From Streptomyces sp. LaPpAH-108 (GTDB lineage: Bacteria; Actinomycetota; Actinomycetes; Streptomycetales; Streptomycetaceae), in NCBI RefSeq assembly GCF_000373625.1, contig NZ_KB891996.1, positions 372,001-436,000 of the forward strand: 64,000 nucleotides of DNA, given 5' to 3'. Below are positions 1-8,335 of this stretch, in pieces (positions within the stretch are counted from its first letter, which is position 1; each line of letters opens with the position of its first letter). The notes below the pieces were generated by a model. That model was not told where the DNA came from. It saw only the letters and a list, made by a program, of their open reading frames with translations, and did no database searches. The position numbers were made by a program, and so were the translations under genes.

Positions 1-350
1 CCGGAGTCGTCCTTGACGAACAGGCCGCCGGTGACGCCGAGTTCACGGGCGAGGTTGTCGGCCTTGACCAGGCGGGTCCAGCCGGGGTTGAGGTTCGGCT
101 TGTCGGCGACGTCCGCCGGGACGGGCAGCAGCGGGGCGTAGCGCCAGATGCTGGCGGGGCCCGACTCGATGCGCTTGCGGAGGCTGTCGGCGTCGTAGCC
201 GGAGAAGTCGTAGGCGATCTCCAGCGGGCCGAAACACTCCTCGCAGGCGAAGACCGGGCCGAGCGGGACGCGGTGCCCGCACTCCCGGCAGCTCAGCGCT
301 GCGGCGGGGCCGAGATCGACAGTGGGGGTGGCAATGGTCTGCACAGCCAT
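1..350 (-). CDS. thrC: Threonine synthase, N-terminal part (runs off left edge)
   Basis: PLP-dependent enzyme converting O-phosphohomoserine to threonine. Only the first ~116 residues are here; the rest lies left of base 1. The visible part starts MAVQTIATPTVDL and carries a small zinc-ribbon-like stretch with two CxxC pairs (CREC and CEEC), then the typical lead-in IWRYAPLLPV and LVKADNLARELG ahead of the PLP lysine, and FVKDDSG at the edge. The ATG at 350 follows a purine-rich GAGGAG/AAAGGG run that forms the 3' end of the SAM-I riboswitch at 370-510, so translation is probably switched by S-adenosylmethionine. It is divergent from the glycosyltransferase gene at 679. Confidence 0.93.
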   Translation of the reverse strand, partial: MAVQTIATPTVDLGPAAALSCRECGHRVPLGPVFACEECFGPLEIAYDFSGYDADSLRKRIESGPASIWRYAPLLPVPADVADKPNLNPGWTRLVKADNLARELGVTGGLFVKDDS

Positions 351-366
351 GGAGGCGAGGCCCTTT

Positions 367-510
367 CTCCTCATCTTCCTCACGACGCACTTCGCCGTGA
401 GACGGATTTGGCACCTTCCCTAGCCGGGAGCCTCGCGAGTGAACGCACGAGACCGACTGGAGTTGCCGGGGCTTCGCAGGGCCGTGTCCCTCTGCCCCTC
501 TGGATGAGCT
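367..510 (-). promoter_or_regulatory. SAM-I (S-box) riboswitch in the thrC leader
   Basis: Read on the minus strand the leader has the S-box core in order: P1 5' arm CTCATC (508-503), then CAGAG, GGGCAGAGGGA, a GGCCC segment, GAAGCCCCGGCAAC, later AAGGTGCCAAATCCGTC, a GC-rich P4 hairpin, and the P1 3' arm GATGAG (375-370). P1 arms pair perfectly. The 3' arm runs straight into GAGGAG (372-367), the only good ribosome-binding purines before the ATG at 350, and no U-run terminator follows. This suggests ligand-bound P1 hides the ribosome site (translational OFF switch). The fold is seen in the sequence; the mechanism is inferred. Confidence 0.93.
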
Positions 511-678
511 GTATGCGGTTGTGGACGCCGATCGTCTCGGACATGCGATGGTCATCGGCGTTGTTCAAGACTGTAACCGAAGGCCAGCACAGTTGAAGGT
601 GTCGTCCGAACCGCGAGACGGGTTCCTGGACACCGGCACCTGTGACCGTACGTCCCCGTTGAGAAGGAGCCGCAGACC

Positions 679-1623
679 ATGCTGGAAGAAACCGAGCGCT
701 GGCTGGCCACCCGCTCCTGGTCCGTGGCCGACCGCCCGCTGCACCGCGTCCTCGCCGCCAAGCAGCGCTCCGGGCAGACCGTGTCCGTGGTGCTGCCCGC
801 GCTGAACGAGGAGTCGACGGTCGGTGACATCGTCTCCGTGATCCGTCACGACCTGGTGACGCAGGCGCCGCTGGTGGACGAGATAGTCGTGGTGGACTCC
901 GGGTCCACCGACCGCACCTCCGAGGTCGCCGCGGCGGCGGGCGCCCGGGTCGTGCACCGTGACGCGATCCTGCCCCGGGTGCCCGCCGTGCCCGGCAAGG
1001 GCGAGGTGCTGTGGCGGTCGCTGCTGGCCACCAGCGGCGACGTCGTGGCCTTCGTGGACGCGGATCTGAAGGAGTTCTCCTCGGACTTCGTGCTCGGCAT
1101 CGTGGGGCCGTTGCTCACCGATCCGGGCGTCGACCTGGTCAAGGCGATGTACGACCGGCCGCTGGGGGGTGCCGCCGGGCAGGGCGGGCGGGTCACCGAG
1201 CTGATGGCGCGACCGCTGCTGAACATGCACTGGCCGCAGCTGGCCGGGTTCGTGCAGCCGCTGGGGGGTGAGTACGCGGCGCGGCGGTCGCTGCTGGAGC
1301 AGTTGCCGTTCCCCGTGGGGTACGGGGTGGAGCTGGGGATGCTGGTCGACGCGCTGCATCTGGTCGGGCTCGATGCGCTGGCGCAGGTCGATGTGGGGGT
1401 CCGTAAGCACCGGCATCAGGACGGGCAGGCGCTCGGGCGTATGTCGGCGGCGATCTATCGCACGGCTCAGCTGCGGCTGGCTCGTGGGCATCTGGTCCGG
1501 CCCTCTCTGACCCAGTTCGAGCGGGGGGTGTCTGGCTTCGAGCCGCGGACTTACTCGGTGGACACGGAGGAACGGCCGCCGATGGTGGAGATCGCGGAGT
1601 ACGCGGCTCGCCAGGTGGCTTGA
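679..1623 (+). CDS. gpgS: Glucosyl-3-phosphoglycerate synthase-type glycosyltransferase (GT family 2/81)
   Basis: 314-residue GT-A glycosyltransferase. The N-terminal fold shows SVVLPALNEESTVGDI (about 36-51) and IVVVDSGSTDRT (about 70-81), then VAFVDADLKEF with the metal-binding DxD (about 129-131). Motifs VKAMYDRPL, LGGEYAARRSLL and GVELGMLVD are typical of glucosyl-3-phosphoglycerate synthases, which join UDP-glucose and 3-phosphoglycerate in the methylglucose lipopolysaccharide / glucosylglycerate pathway. ATG at 679 follows GAGAAGGAGCC with about 9 bases spacing. It is divergent from thrC. The exact acceptor is inferred from family resemblance; another glucosyl acceptor is possible. Confidence 0.82.
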   Translation: MLEETERWLATRSWSVADRPLHRVLAAKQRSGQTVSVVLPALNEESTVGDIVSVIRHDLVTQAPLVDEIVVVDSGSTDRTSEVAAAAGARVVHRDAILPRVPAVPGKGEVLWRSLLATSGDVVAFVDADLKEFSSDFVLGIVGPLLTDPGVDLVKAMYDRPLGGAAGQGGRVTELMARPLLNMHWPQLAGFVQPLGGEYAARRSLLEQLPFPVGYGVELGMLVDALHLVGLDALAQVDVGVRKHRHQDGQALGRMSAAIYRTAQLRLARGHLVRPSLTQFERGVSGFEPRTYSVDTEERPPMVEIAEYAARQVA

Positions 1624-2230
1624 CGGGGGTGACGCCTCGGCTTCGCCCTCGGCGTCGTTCTTCGTTCCCACCCGCACCACCCGTACAACTTTCGTCGTCG
1701 GGTGCGGGTGGCCCCCGTGGGGCGCCTTCGCCGTCGGCGGCCTCGGGCCGTGGTGGCCCTGGCGTGGCGGCCCCCGCCGTGGTGACCCTGGCCGTCAGAA
1801 CCCGGCGCCCCGCACCGCCCGTACAACTTTCGTCGCCGGGTGCGGGTGGCCCCCGTGGGACGTCCCCGCCATCGGCGGCCTCGGAGCATGGCGGCCCCCG
1901 CCCTGGCGGCCCCCGCCCTGGCGGCCCCCGCCCTGGCGGCCCCCGCCGTGGCGGCCCCGGCCATAGTGGCCTCGGGCCGTGGTGACCCTGGCGTGGCGGC
2001 CCCCGCCGTGGTGACCGTGGCCATCAGAACCCGGCGCCCCGCACCACCCGTACAACTTTCGCCGTCAGGTGCGGGTGGCCCCCCGTGGGACGTCCCCGCC
2101 ATCGGCGACCTCGGACCGTGGCGGCCCCGCCGTGGTGGCTCCCGCCATAGTGGCCTCGGGTCGTGGTGGCCCTGGTGGTCAGAACCTGCCCCCGCGCCGT
2201 ATACGGAGGGACGTATACAAGGCGTCGTGC
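1624..2230. repeat. Repeat-filled gap: three copies of a hairpin unit plus GGCGGCCCCCGCC-type tandem repeats
   Basis: No credible gene. A conserved unit with CCGTACAACTTTCG flanked by complementary arms occurs three times: 1669-1710 (10-bp perfect stem 1669-1678/1701-1710), about 1808-1849 and about 2037-2077. The loop sequence is conserved between copies while arms vary slightly. Each copy is followed by GTGGCCCCCGTGGG-like sequence. Between the copies lie degenerate repeats of CCGTGGTGGCCCTGG type, including a 15-bp unit CTGGCGGCCCCCGCC repeated in tandem about 1905-1955. Open frames across it give only Gly/Ala/Arg or Pro/Ala-rich strings and are artefacts of the repeats. Confidence 0.8.
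2198..2218. promoter_or_regulatory. Duplicated CGTATAC motif upstream of otsA
   Basis: CGTATAC occurs at 2198-2204 and again at 2212-2218, 14 bp centre to centre, each containing the palindrome GTATAC. It lies about 60 bp upstream of the otsA ATG. It may be an operator or part of the promoter; nothing in the sequence proves a protein partner. Confidence 0.3.
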
Positions 2231-2280
2231 CAAGGCGCGCGTACGTTTGAGGGTTCGGGAGCCGGGCTAGGTTGAGGACC

Positions 2281-3699
2281 ATGGCTTCCACGCAGGGTGC
2301 TGAGGTGCTGGTCGCGTCGAATCGCGGGCCGGTTTCGTACGCGGTCGGTCCGGATGGGGCGCTGACGTCGCGGCGCGGGGGTGGCGGGCTCGTCTCGGGG
2401 CTGTCGGCGATCGGGCCTGACACCGACGCGGTGTGGGTGTGCGCGGCGCTCGGAGACGGTGACCGGGAGGCGGTGCGGCGCGCGGACGGCGGGCTGCTGC
2501 CGGAGGCGGACACCGGCGGGCAGCGGGTGCGGATGCTGGACATCGACCCGGAGACGCACGCCGAGGCGTACAACGGCATCGCCAACTCCGTGCTGTGGTT
2601 CGTGCACCACATGCTGTACCAGACCCCGCTGGAGCCGGTCTTCGACGCGGAATTCCGGGAGCAGTGGGAGGCGTACCGGGAGTACAACCGGGCCTTCGCC
2701 GAGGCGCTGGCCGAGGAGGCGGCGCCGGACGCGGCGGTGCTGATCCAGGACTACCACCTGGCGCTCGCCCCCCGGATGCTGCGGCAGCTCCGCCCCGACC
2801 TGCGCATCGGCCACTTCTCCCACACCCCCTGGGCCCCGCCGGACTACTTCCGCCTTCTGCCCGACGACATCGCGGCCGAGCTGCTGAGCGGCATCCTGGG
2901 CGCGGACCGGGCGGCGTTCCTGACCCGGCGGTGGGCGGACGCGTTCACCGCGTGCTGTCACGCCGTCCTCGGCCCCGGCATCCCCTCCGGCACGGAGATC
3001 GGTGTGCACGGGCTCGGCGCGGACGCGGACTTCCTGCGGGAGCGCGCGCACCGGACCGACGTGGACGAGCGCATGGCGGCGCTGCGCGACGAGATCGGCG
3101 AGGGGCGCCGGACGATCGTCCGGGTCGACCGCACCGAGCTGTCGAAGAACATCGCGCGCGGCCTGCTGGCGTACCGCCGTCTCCTCGTGGACCACCCCGA
3201 GTGGCGCGAGCGCGTCGTGCACGTGGCGTTCGCGTACCCCTCGCGGCAGGACCTGGCGGTGTACCGCTCCTACACGGACGAGGTGCGCCGGATCGCGGAC
3301 GAGATCAACGCCGAGTTCGGCACCCCGGGCTGGACGCCGGTCCTGCTGCACGTCGAGGACGACTTCGCCCGCTCCCTGGCCGCCTACCGGCTGGCCGACG
3401 TGGCGCTGGTCAACCCGATCCGCGACGGCATGAACCTGGTCGCCAAGGAGGTCCCGGTCGTCTCGGACGCGGGCGTGGCCCTGGTGCTGTCCCGCGAGGC
3501 GGGCGCGTACGAGGAACTGGCCGAGGACGCGCTCACGGTCAACCCGTACGACATCGTGGGTACGGCCCAGGCCCTGCACGAGGCGCTGTCCCTGCCGGAC
3601 GACGAGCGCGCGGAGCGCTCCAAGCGTCTGGCTACGGCGGCGACGGCCCTGCCCCCGGCGAAGTGGTTCCTGGACCAGCTGAACGCGCTGCGGGACTGA
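2281..3699 (+). CDS. otsA: Alpha,alpha-trehalose-phosphate synthase (UDP-forming)
   Basis: GT20 enzyme, 472 residues, close to the usual length. It makes trehalose 6-phosphate from UDP-glucose and glucose 6-phosphate in the cytoplasm; OtsB then dephosphorylates it. Seen: SNRGPVSY at the N-terminus, a glycine loop (RRGGGGLVSGL), VLIQDYHLAL, GHFSHTPWAP, RVDRTELSKNIARG (the Arg/Lys pair that grips UDP) and the donor-site NPIRDGMNLVAKE followed by SREAGAYEEL. I chose ATG 2281, preceded by TTGAGGACC; an in-frame TTG at 2272 is less likely. otsB is 6.5 kb away on the other strand. A related pseudo-glycosyltransferase role cannot be fully excluded. Confidence 0.9.
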   Translation: MASTQGAEVLVASNRGPVSYAVGPDGALTSRRGGGGLVSGLSAIGPDTDAVWVCAALGDGDREAVRRADGGLLPEADTGGQRVRMLDIDPETHAEAYNGIANSVLWFVHHMLYQTPLEPVFDAEFREQWEAYREYNRAFAEALAEEAAPDAAVLIQDYHLALAPRMLRQLRPDLRIGHFSHTPWAPPDYFRLLPDDIAAELLSGILGADRAAFLTRRWADAFTACCHAVLGPGIPSGTEIGVHGLGADADFLRERAHRTDVDERMAALRDEIGEGRRTIVRVDRTELSKNIARGLLAYRRLLVDHPEWRERVVHVAFAYPSRQDLAVYRSYTDEVRRIADEINAEFGTPGWTPVLLHVEDDFARSLAAYRLADVALVNPIRDGMNLVAKEVPVVSDAGVALVLSREAGAYEELAEDALTVNPYDIVGTAQALHEALSLPDDERAERSKRLATAATALPPAKWFLDQLNALRD

Positions 3700-3730
3700 A
3701 CTCCCTTGCCCTGAGGGTGTGTTGCCCGGC

Positions 3731-4789
3731 TCACGTGTCGGCCGCTTCCGCGCGGCCGACGCGTACGGCGCCCCGGAACCGGGCGGCGTCCTCCGTGAGC
3801 AGCGACATCGCCTCCAGCGACGCGTCCGGCACCGGCAGCAGATGGGCGTCGACCCAGCTCTCCCCCGCCGCCGCGTTGAACCAGGGGTCCTCCAGCACCA
3901 CCGCCCCCGGTACGGCGCCGTGGCAGAGCACCCAGTGCGGCACGTCGTACCCCTGCATCGCGGCGAGCGAGACCAGCAGCAGCACCCGCTCGCGGCGCCG
4001 GATCGCGTCCCGGACGCCGGTCAGGGACAGGCGCCGCGTCTCGACCGGGACGCCGAGCCGGTCGGCCTCCGTGCGGGACGCGCGCTGGAGCACGGCCCGC
4101 CACGCGCGCTCGGGCTCCGGCAGGTGGCCGAGCAGGACGGGCCGGTCGGTGTCGAGGAACACCTCCACCGGTGAGGCGGGCCAGGCGCGGCGCACCGCGA
4201 CCCCCAGCCCGACCGGCTCGCACGCGGGGAAGTTGGTCGCGTCCCGCCACAGCGTCAGCTCGGCCGTACGGTCGAAGGACGTGCGCGGGAGCGCCCCGGC
4301 CAGTGCCTGTGCGACCAGGAGGGCGGTGACGGCGCCACAGGTGAAGTCGGTGCTCTGCCGGTAGTACGGCGGCTCGGGCACCTCCGCGCCGTCCAGCCAG
4401 CGGACGTATCCGGCGCCGGGGCCGCCCCCGCTCCCCGTGAGCGGGGGCCGCAGCGGGGTGAAGCCCGCCCCGGCGGCGTCCTCGGCGCTCACCGTCCAGC
4501 CCTCCCACTTGACCTGCGCGAGCCCTTGGGCGCGGGCGTACGCGACGACGGCCGCGACCGCCGACGGCACGTCACCGACGGCGTCGACGATCTTCACGTA
4601 CGCCGTCTGCGGGCGGCCCGTCACCAGCGCGGCGGCGGTCCAGCCCCCGGCGCCGGGCACCGCCACCACGCGGGGAGCGTGCGGGGTGCGGTCGGCCGCG
4701 CACCAGCGCGTCAGCACGTCGGGAGGCGCGATCCGCCGTAGCGGGGCGGGGACTTCGGCGGGGTCGAACGGGACGACGACGCTGCGCAC
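3731..4789 (-). CDS. C39-like (papain-fold) peptidase family protein
   Basis: 352 residues without a signal peptide. The C-terminal half has the cysteine-peptidase signature PYYRQSTDFTCGAVTALLVA (Cys about 156) and later GYDVPHWVLCHGA with the candidate His, then VLEDPWFNAA. The N-terminal ~130 residues (VKIVDAVGDVPSAVAAVVAYA, LAQVKWEGWTV) are unlike a peptidase and resemble a small acetyltransferase-like domain. Start GTG 4789 follows CTGGAG with 8 bases spacing. It lies 36 bp downstream of the permease gene, same strand, so is probably the last gene of the iron-uptake operon. Substrate unknown; peptide maturation or siderophore-peptide processing would be guesses. Confidence 0.75.
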   Translation of the reverse strand: MRSVVVPFDPAEVPAPLRRIAPPDVLTRWCAADRTPHAPRVVAVPGAGGWTAAALVTGRPQTAYVKIVDAVGDVPSAVAAVVAYARAQGLAQVKWEGWTVSAEDAAGAGFTPLRPPLTGSGGGPGAGYVRWLDGAEVPEPPYYRQSTDFTCGAVTALLVAQALAGALPRTSFDRTAELTLWRDATNFPACEPVGLGVAVRRAWPASPVEVFLDTDRPVLLGHLPEPERAWRAVLQRASRTEADRLGVPVETRRLSLTGVRDAIRRRERVLLLVSLAAMQGYDVPHWVLCHGAVPGAVVLEDPWFNAAAGESWVDAHLLPVPDASLEAMSLLTEDAARFRGAVRVGRAEAADT

Positions 4790-4825
4790 GAGCGGTGCTC
4801 CAGGAGTTCGGCGAGGGCGAGGGGG

Positions 4826-6910
4826 TCAGGCGCGGGAGCGGCGCAGCAGCCAGACGAAGTACGGCGCCCCGACCAGGGCGACCATCAGTCCGGCGGGCAG
4901 CTGGGCGGGGGCGAGGAGCGTGCGGCCGAGGGTGTCGGCCACGCAGACCAGCAGGGCGCCGAGCAGCATCGCGACCGGGATCACCCGGCTGTGCCGGGCC
5001 CCGACCAGGGCGCGGGCGAGGTGCGGGGCGACCAGTCCGACGAAGCCGACGACCCCGATCGCGACCACGCTGAGCGCCGCGAGCACCGCCGCGATCGCGA
5101 GCGCCGCGAACCGGGTGCGCGCCGGGCGGACCCCGAGCACGCGCGGGGTGTCCTCGTCCACGGCGAGCAGGTCGAGCTGCCGCCGCATCCCGAGCAGCAG
5201 CGGCAGCGCCAGCAGCAGCCCCACCGCGACCGGGACGACATCGGGCAGCGCGCGCCCGTACGTCGTACCGGAGAGCCAGGTGAAGATCCGGGGCGTGTTC
5301 CACGGGTCGGCGCGCAGCAGCAGGAAGGTGGTGACGGCGCTGAGGCCGTAGCCGCAGCCGATGCCGATCAGCACGAACCGGTCGGGCAGGAAGCCGCCGC
5401 GCCAGGCCAGCAGGGTGATCAGCGCGAAGGTGGCGAGTCCGGTGGCGACGGCGGCGACGACGAGCAGCGCCTGCCCGCCGGGCGCCTCGGAGGTCACGAC
5501 GACCACCGCGCCGAGCCCGGCGCCCGCCGTGATGCCGAGCACGCCCGGCTCGGCCAGCGGATTGCGCACCGCGCTCTGCACGGCGCACCCGGCCAGGCCG
5601 AGCGCCGCACCGGCGAGGACGGCGGCGGCCACGCGGGGCATCCGGTCGTCGAGCGCGCTCCCGATCAGGTCCGGGGCGGTGTCCTGGACCCAGAGCACCA
5701 GGTCCCCGGTGCGCAGCCAGAGGCTCCCGGCGAGGAGGCCCACGAGGACGGCGGCGGCCAGCAGCACGGCCGCGACGCCCACCACGACGGCGTACGACCG
5801 GCGCGAGCCGATGCCGGAGCGCGCCTGCGGAGGCTGCCGGGCCGGTCCCGCGTCCCGCAGCCGCAGCGCGAGGACCACGATCACGACGGCGCCGAGCAGC
5901 GCGGTCGGCACGCCGGTCGGGACGGAGGCGGCCCCCTCGGCGCCGAGCACCGCGCGCAGCGAGGCGTCCGCGAGCAGGACCAGCAGCGCGCCGAGCAGCC
6001 CGGCGGCGGGCACGAGCAGAAGGTGCCGGTGCAGCGCCCGGACCCGGGTGGCGAGCAGCCGGGCCAGCACCGGGGCGCCGAGTCCGACGAAGCCGATCGG
6101 GCCCGCGAGCGTCACGGAGGTGCTGGTCAGGATCACCGCGCAGAGCACGGCGGCCGTACGGGTCGCCCGGACCGGCACGCCGAGCGCGGACGCGGTCTCC
6201 TCGCCCAGGCCCAGCACGTCCAGCTTCCTGGACAGTGCCAGGGCGACGCACAGCACGACCGCGACCAGCGGGAACGCCCGCATCGACGCGTCGATGTTGA
6301 GCTGCGCGAGCGAGCCGCTGCCCCAGGCGAACAGGCCGGTGGTGTTGTCGCGGAACAGGATGAGCAGCATCGAGGTCGCCGCGTCCAGCGCCATCGCGAT
6401 GGCCGATCCGGCCAGGACGAGCCGGGTGCCCGTGGTGCCCGCCGCCCGGCCGGTGAGGGCCAGGACGAGCGCCGCCGCGAGCAGGCCGCCCGCGAAGGCG
6501 ACGGCGCCGGACGCCCACAGCGGCACGGTGAGGCCGAAGGCGGCGACCGCCGACAGGGTGAAGTAGGACCCCGCGGTGACGGCGAGGGTGTCCGGCGAGG
6601 CGAGCGCGTTGCGGGTGACGGACTGGAGCAGCGCACCGGCCGCGCCGAGGGCGAAGCCGACGGCCACCCCGGCGAGCAGGCGCGGCAGCCGCGAGCCCGC
6701 GACGATGTCCGCGACCGGCACCCCGTCGACGCTGCCCCGGTCCCCGGCGAGGTACCGGAGCAGGTCGGCCGTGTCGGCGCCCGAGGTGCCCTGCGTCAGA
6801 TGCCACAGGCCCACGAGGACGACGACGGCGGCGAGGAGGACGAGGACGGCGGCTGCGGCGGGGGCGTTGCCCCGGGGGGTGGTCGGAGCGGAGGCCCGGG
6901 GTGCGCTCAC
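4826..6910 (-). CDS. Fused double FecCD-type iron-siderophore ABC permease
   Basis: 694 residues, about twice a normal FecCD subunit. Two homologous hydrophobic halves each carry the family signatures: first half LPRLLAGVAVGFALGAAGAL and GFVGLGAPVLAR, second half MPRVAAAVLAGAALGLAGC and GFVGLVAPHLARAL. Roughly ten membrane spans per half; this is the FhuB-like one-chain arrangement, giving a complete membrane channel. The GTG at 6910 overlaps the TGA of the binding-protein gene in GTGA (4-base overlap), indicating translational coupling. It works with the lipoprotein at 6907-7971 and ATPase at 8064-9173 to import ferric siderophore. Confidence 0.92.
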   Translation of the reverse strand: MSAPRASAPTTPRGNAPAAAAVLVLLAAVVVLVGLWHLTQGTSGADTADLLRYLAGDRGSVDGVPVADIVAGSRLPRLLAGVAVGFALGAAGALLQSVTRNALASPDTLAVTAGSYFTLSAVAAFGLTVPLWASGAVAFAGGLLAAALVLALTGRAAGTTGTRLVLAGSAIAMALDAATSMLLILFRDNTTGLFAWGSGSLAQLNIDASMRAFPLVAVVLCVALALSRKLDVLGLGEETASALGVPVRATRTAAVLCAVILTSTSVTLAGPIGFVGLGAPVLARLLATRVRALHRHLLLVPAAGLLGALLVLLADASLRAVLGAEGAASVPTGVPTALLGAVVIVVLALRLRDAGPARQPPQARSGIGSRRSYAVVVGVAAVLLAAAVLVGLLAGSLWLRTGDLVLWVQDTAPDLIGSALDDRMPRVAAAVLAGAALGLAGCAVQSAVRNPLAEPGVLGITAGAGLGAVVVVTSEAPGGQALLVVAAVATGLATFALITLLAWRGGFLPDRFVLIGIGCGYGLSAVTTFLLLRADPWNTPRIFTWLSGTTYGRALPDVVPVAVGLLLALPLLLGMRRQLDLLAVDEDTPRVLGVRPARTRFAALAIAAVLAALSVVAIGVVGFVGLVAPHLARALVGARHSRVIPVAMLLGALLVCVADTLGRTLLAPAQLPAGLMVALVGAPYFVWLLRRSRA

Positions 6911-7971
6911 TTCTTCTTCTGGGTGAGGACGTCGACGTACGCGTCGATCGCCTGCTCGCACGAGCGCGGGCCGCCCGCGCCCCAGACCCGCGCCGGGAAG
7001 GGGTGCGCCCGGCCCTGCTTCACGGCCGGGAGGGACTTCCAGACCGGGTTCTTGGCCAGGGCCTTGACGTAGCCTCCGGCGCCCTCGTCGTTGGCGTAGA
7101 AGAGGTTGGCGTCGCCCACGGCGGTCAGGCCCTCGACGTCGGTCTGGGCGAGGCCGTAGGCGGGGTCGACGCCGCCGTCGCCGTACGCCTTGTTGATCTT
7201 GTCGGTCCAGGCGGGCTTCATGCCCAGTTCCTCGCCGATCGCGGTGAACAGGGCGCCCTTGCCGTACGGGCGGACGGTGAGGTTGCCGCCCTCCAGCCAG
7301 CCGTCGAAGAACAGGAAGTCCTTGGTGGGCAGATCGGCGCCGGTCACCTTCTTCTTGGCCGCCGCGAAATGGTCGTCGAACTGCTTGACGACCTGCTGGG
7401 CGCGCTCGGTACGGCCGGTCGCCGCGCCGATCATGGTGAACACGTCCCGCACGTTGCCTATCGGGTCCTTCGGGTTCGCGCCGCGCGTGGCCAGCACGGG
7501 TATGCCGCGCTTCTCCAGCGCGGTGAGGGTCTTGTCCTTGGCGTCGAACGCCTCCACGACGACGAGGTCGGGCTTGGCCGCGAGGAGGGTGTCGAGGTCG
7601 GGCTCCTCACGGGTGCCGATGTCCGTCACCCCGGCGGGCAGCTTCTCGGCGCTGACCCAGGTGCGGTAGCCCTTCGGGTCGGCGACCGCGACGGGGGTGA
7701 CGCACAGCGTCAGGGCGTCCTCGACCTGCTGCCACTCCAGCACCGCGATGCGGCGGGCGGGCTTGTCGAGCTTCACCTTGCGGCCGATGCCGTCGGTGAG
7801 CGTCACCGGCTTCTTCGACGTGGCCGTGGTGTCTCCGGCACAGTCCTGCGACGCGGGCGAAGCGGCGGCGCCCGCCCGGGACTTGACGTCGGTCGTACCG
7901 CAGCCGGTGGCCACGAGCGCACCGGCGAGCACGGCAACGGCTGACGCCGTCAGACGGCGAACGCGGGTCAT
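6907..7971 (-). CDS. Iron-siderophore ABC transporter substrate-binding lipoprotein
   Basis: 354 residues with a lipoprotein signal peptide: MTRVRRL, a hydrophobic run, then lipobox LVATGC (Cys about 24). The mature part is a FecB/FepB-type (TroA-fold) binding protein: RRIAVLEWQQVEDALTL, DIGTREEPDLDTLLAAKPDLVVV, and the long helix between lobes around FTMIGAATGRTERAQQVVKQF. Its ATG follows AGAGGA with suitable spacing. The gene ends in GTGA shared with the permease start. Exact siderophore unknown; no Arg/His cluster that I can read would decide it. Confidence 0.9.
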   Translation of the reverse strand: MTRVRRLTASAVAVLAGALVATGCGTTDVKSRAGAAASPASQDCAGDTTATSKKPVTLTDGIGRKVKLDKPARRIAVLEWQQVEDALTLCVTPVAVADPKGYRTWVSAEKLPAGVTDIGTREEPDLDTLLAAKPDLVVVEAFDAKDKTLTALEKRGIPVLATRGANPKDPIGNVRDVFTMIGAATGRTERAQQVVKQFDDHFAAAKKKVTGADLPTKDFLFFDGWLEGGNLTVRPYGKGALFTAIGEELGMKPAWTDKINKAYGDGGVDPAYGLAQTDVEGLTAVGDANLFYANDEGAGGYVKALAKNPVWKSLPAVKQGRAHPFPARVWGAGGPRSCEQAIDAYVDVLTQKKK

Positions 7972-7989
7972 GAGAGGTCCTCTCTGTCA

Positions 7990-8335
7990 CTTCTGTCATG
8001 GAGCGGGGTGGCCGGTGTGTCGTCGGCCTGGATGCCGGGCGGGGTGGCCGGTGTGTCGTTGGCCTAGGTGCCGGGCGGGGTGGCCGAGGTGGTCGGGACG
8101 GCCGGAGCGGCTGGGCCGCTGACCGGGGCGCCGGGCGGGGCGACTGGGGTGGCCGGAGTGGCCGCGTCGCCGGGCGGGGCGACTGGGGTGGCCGACGTAG
8201 TCGGGACGGCCGAGGCGGCCGGGACGCTGGCCGGGGTAGCCGCGTCTCCGGGCGGAACGGCCGCAGTGGCCGGGACAGCCGAGGTAGCCGGGACGGCCGG
8301 GGTGGCCGGGGTGGCCGGGGCGGGGTGGCGGCCGA
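7990..8335. repeat. Degenerate GGCCGGGGTGGCC-type tandem repeats at the 3' end of the ATPase gene
   Basis: Plus-strand blocks such as GGGCGGGGCGACTGGGGTGG and GTGGCCGGTGTGTCGTCGGCC recur with slight changes. They fill the last ~270 bases of the ATPase reading frame and most of the ~90 bases between that stop and the lipoprotein start. Two near-identical GGGCGGGGTGGCCGGTGTGT units flank the ATPase stop. Confidence 0.7.

Noticed and set aside
1551..2687. Long leftward frame with AGAARAGAARAG repeats
   Set aside because: Pure product of the GC-rich tandem repeats and antisense of otsA; no start signal and no conserved domain.
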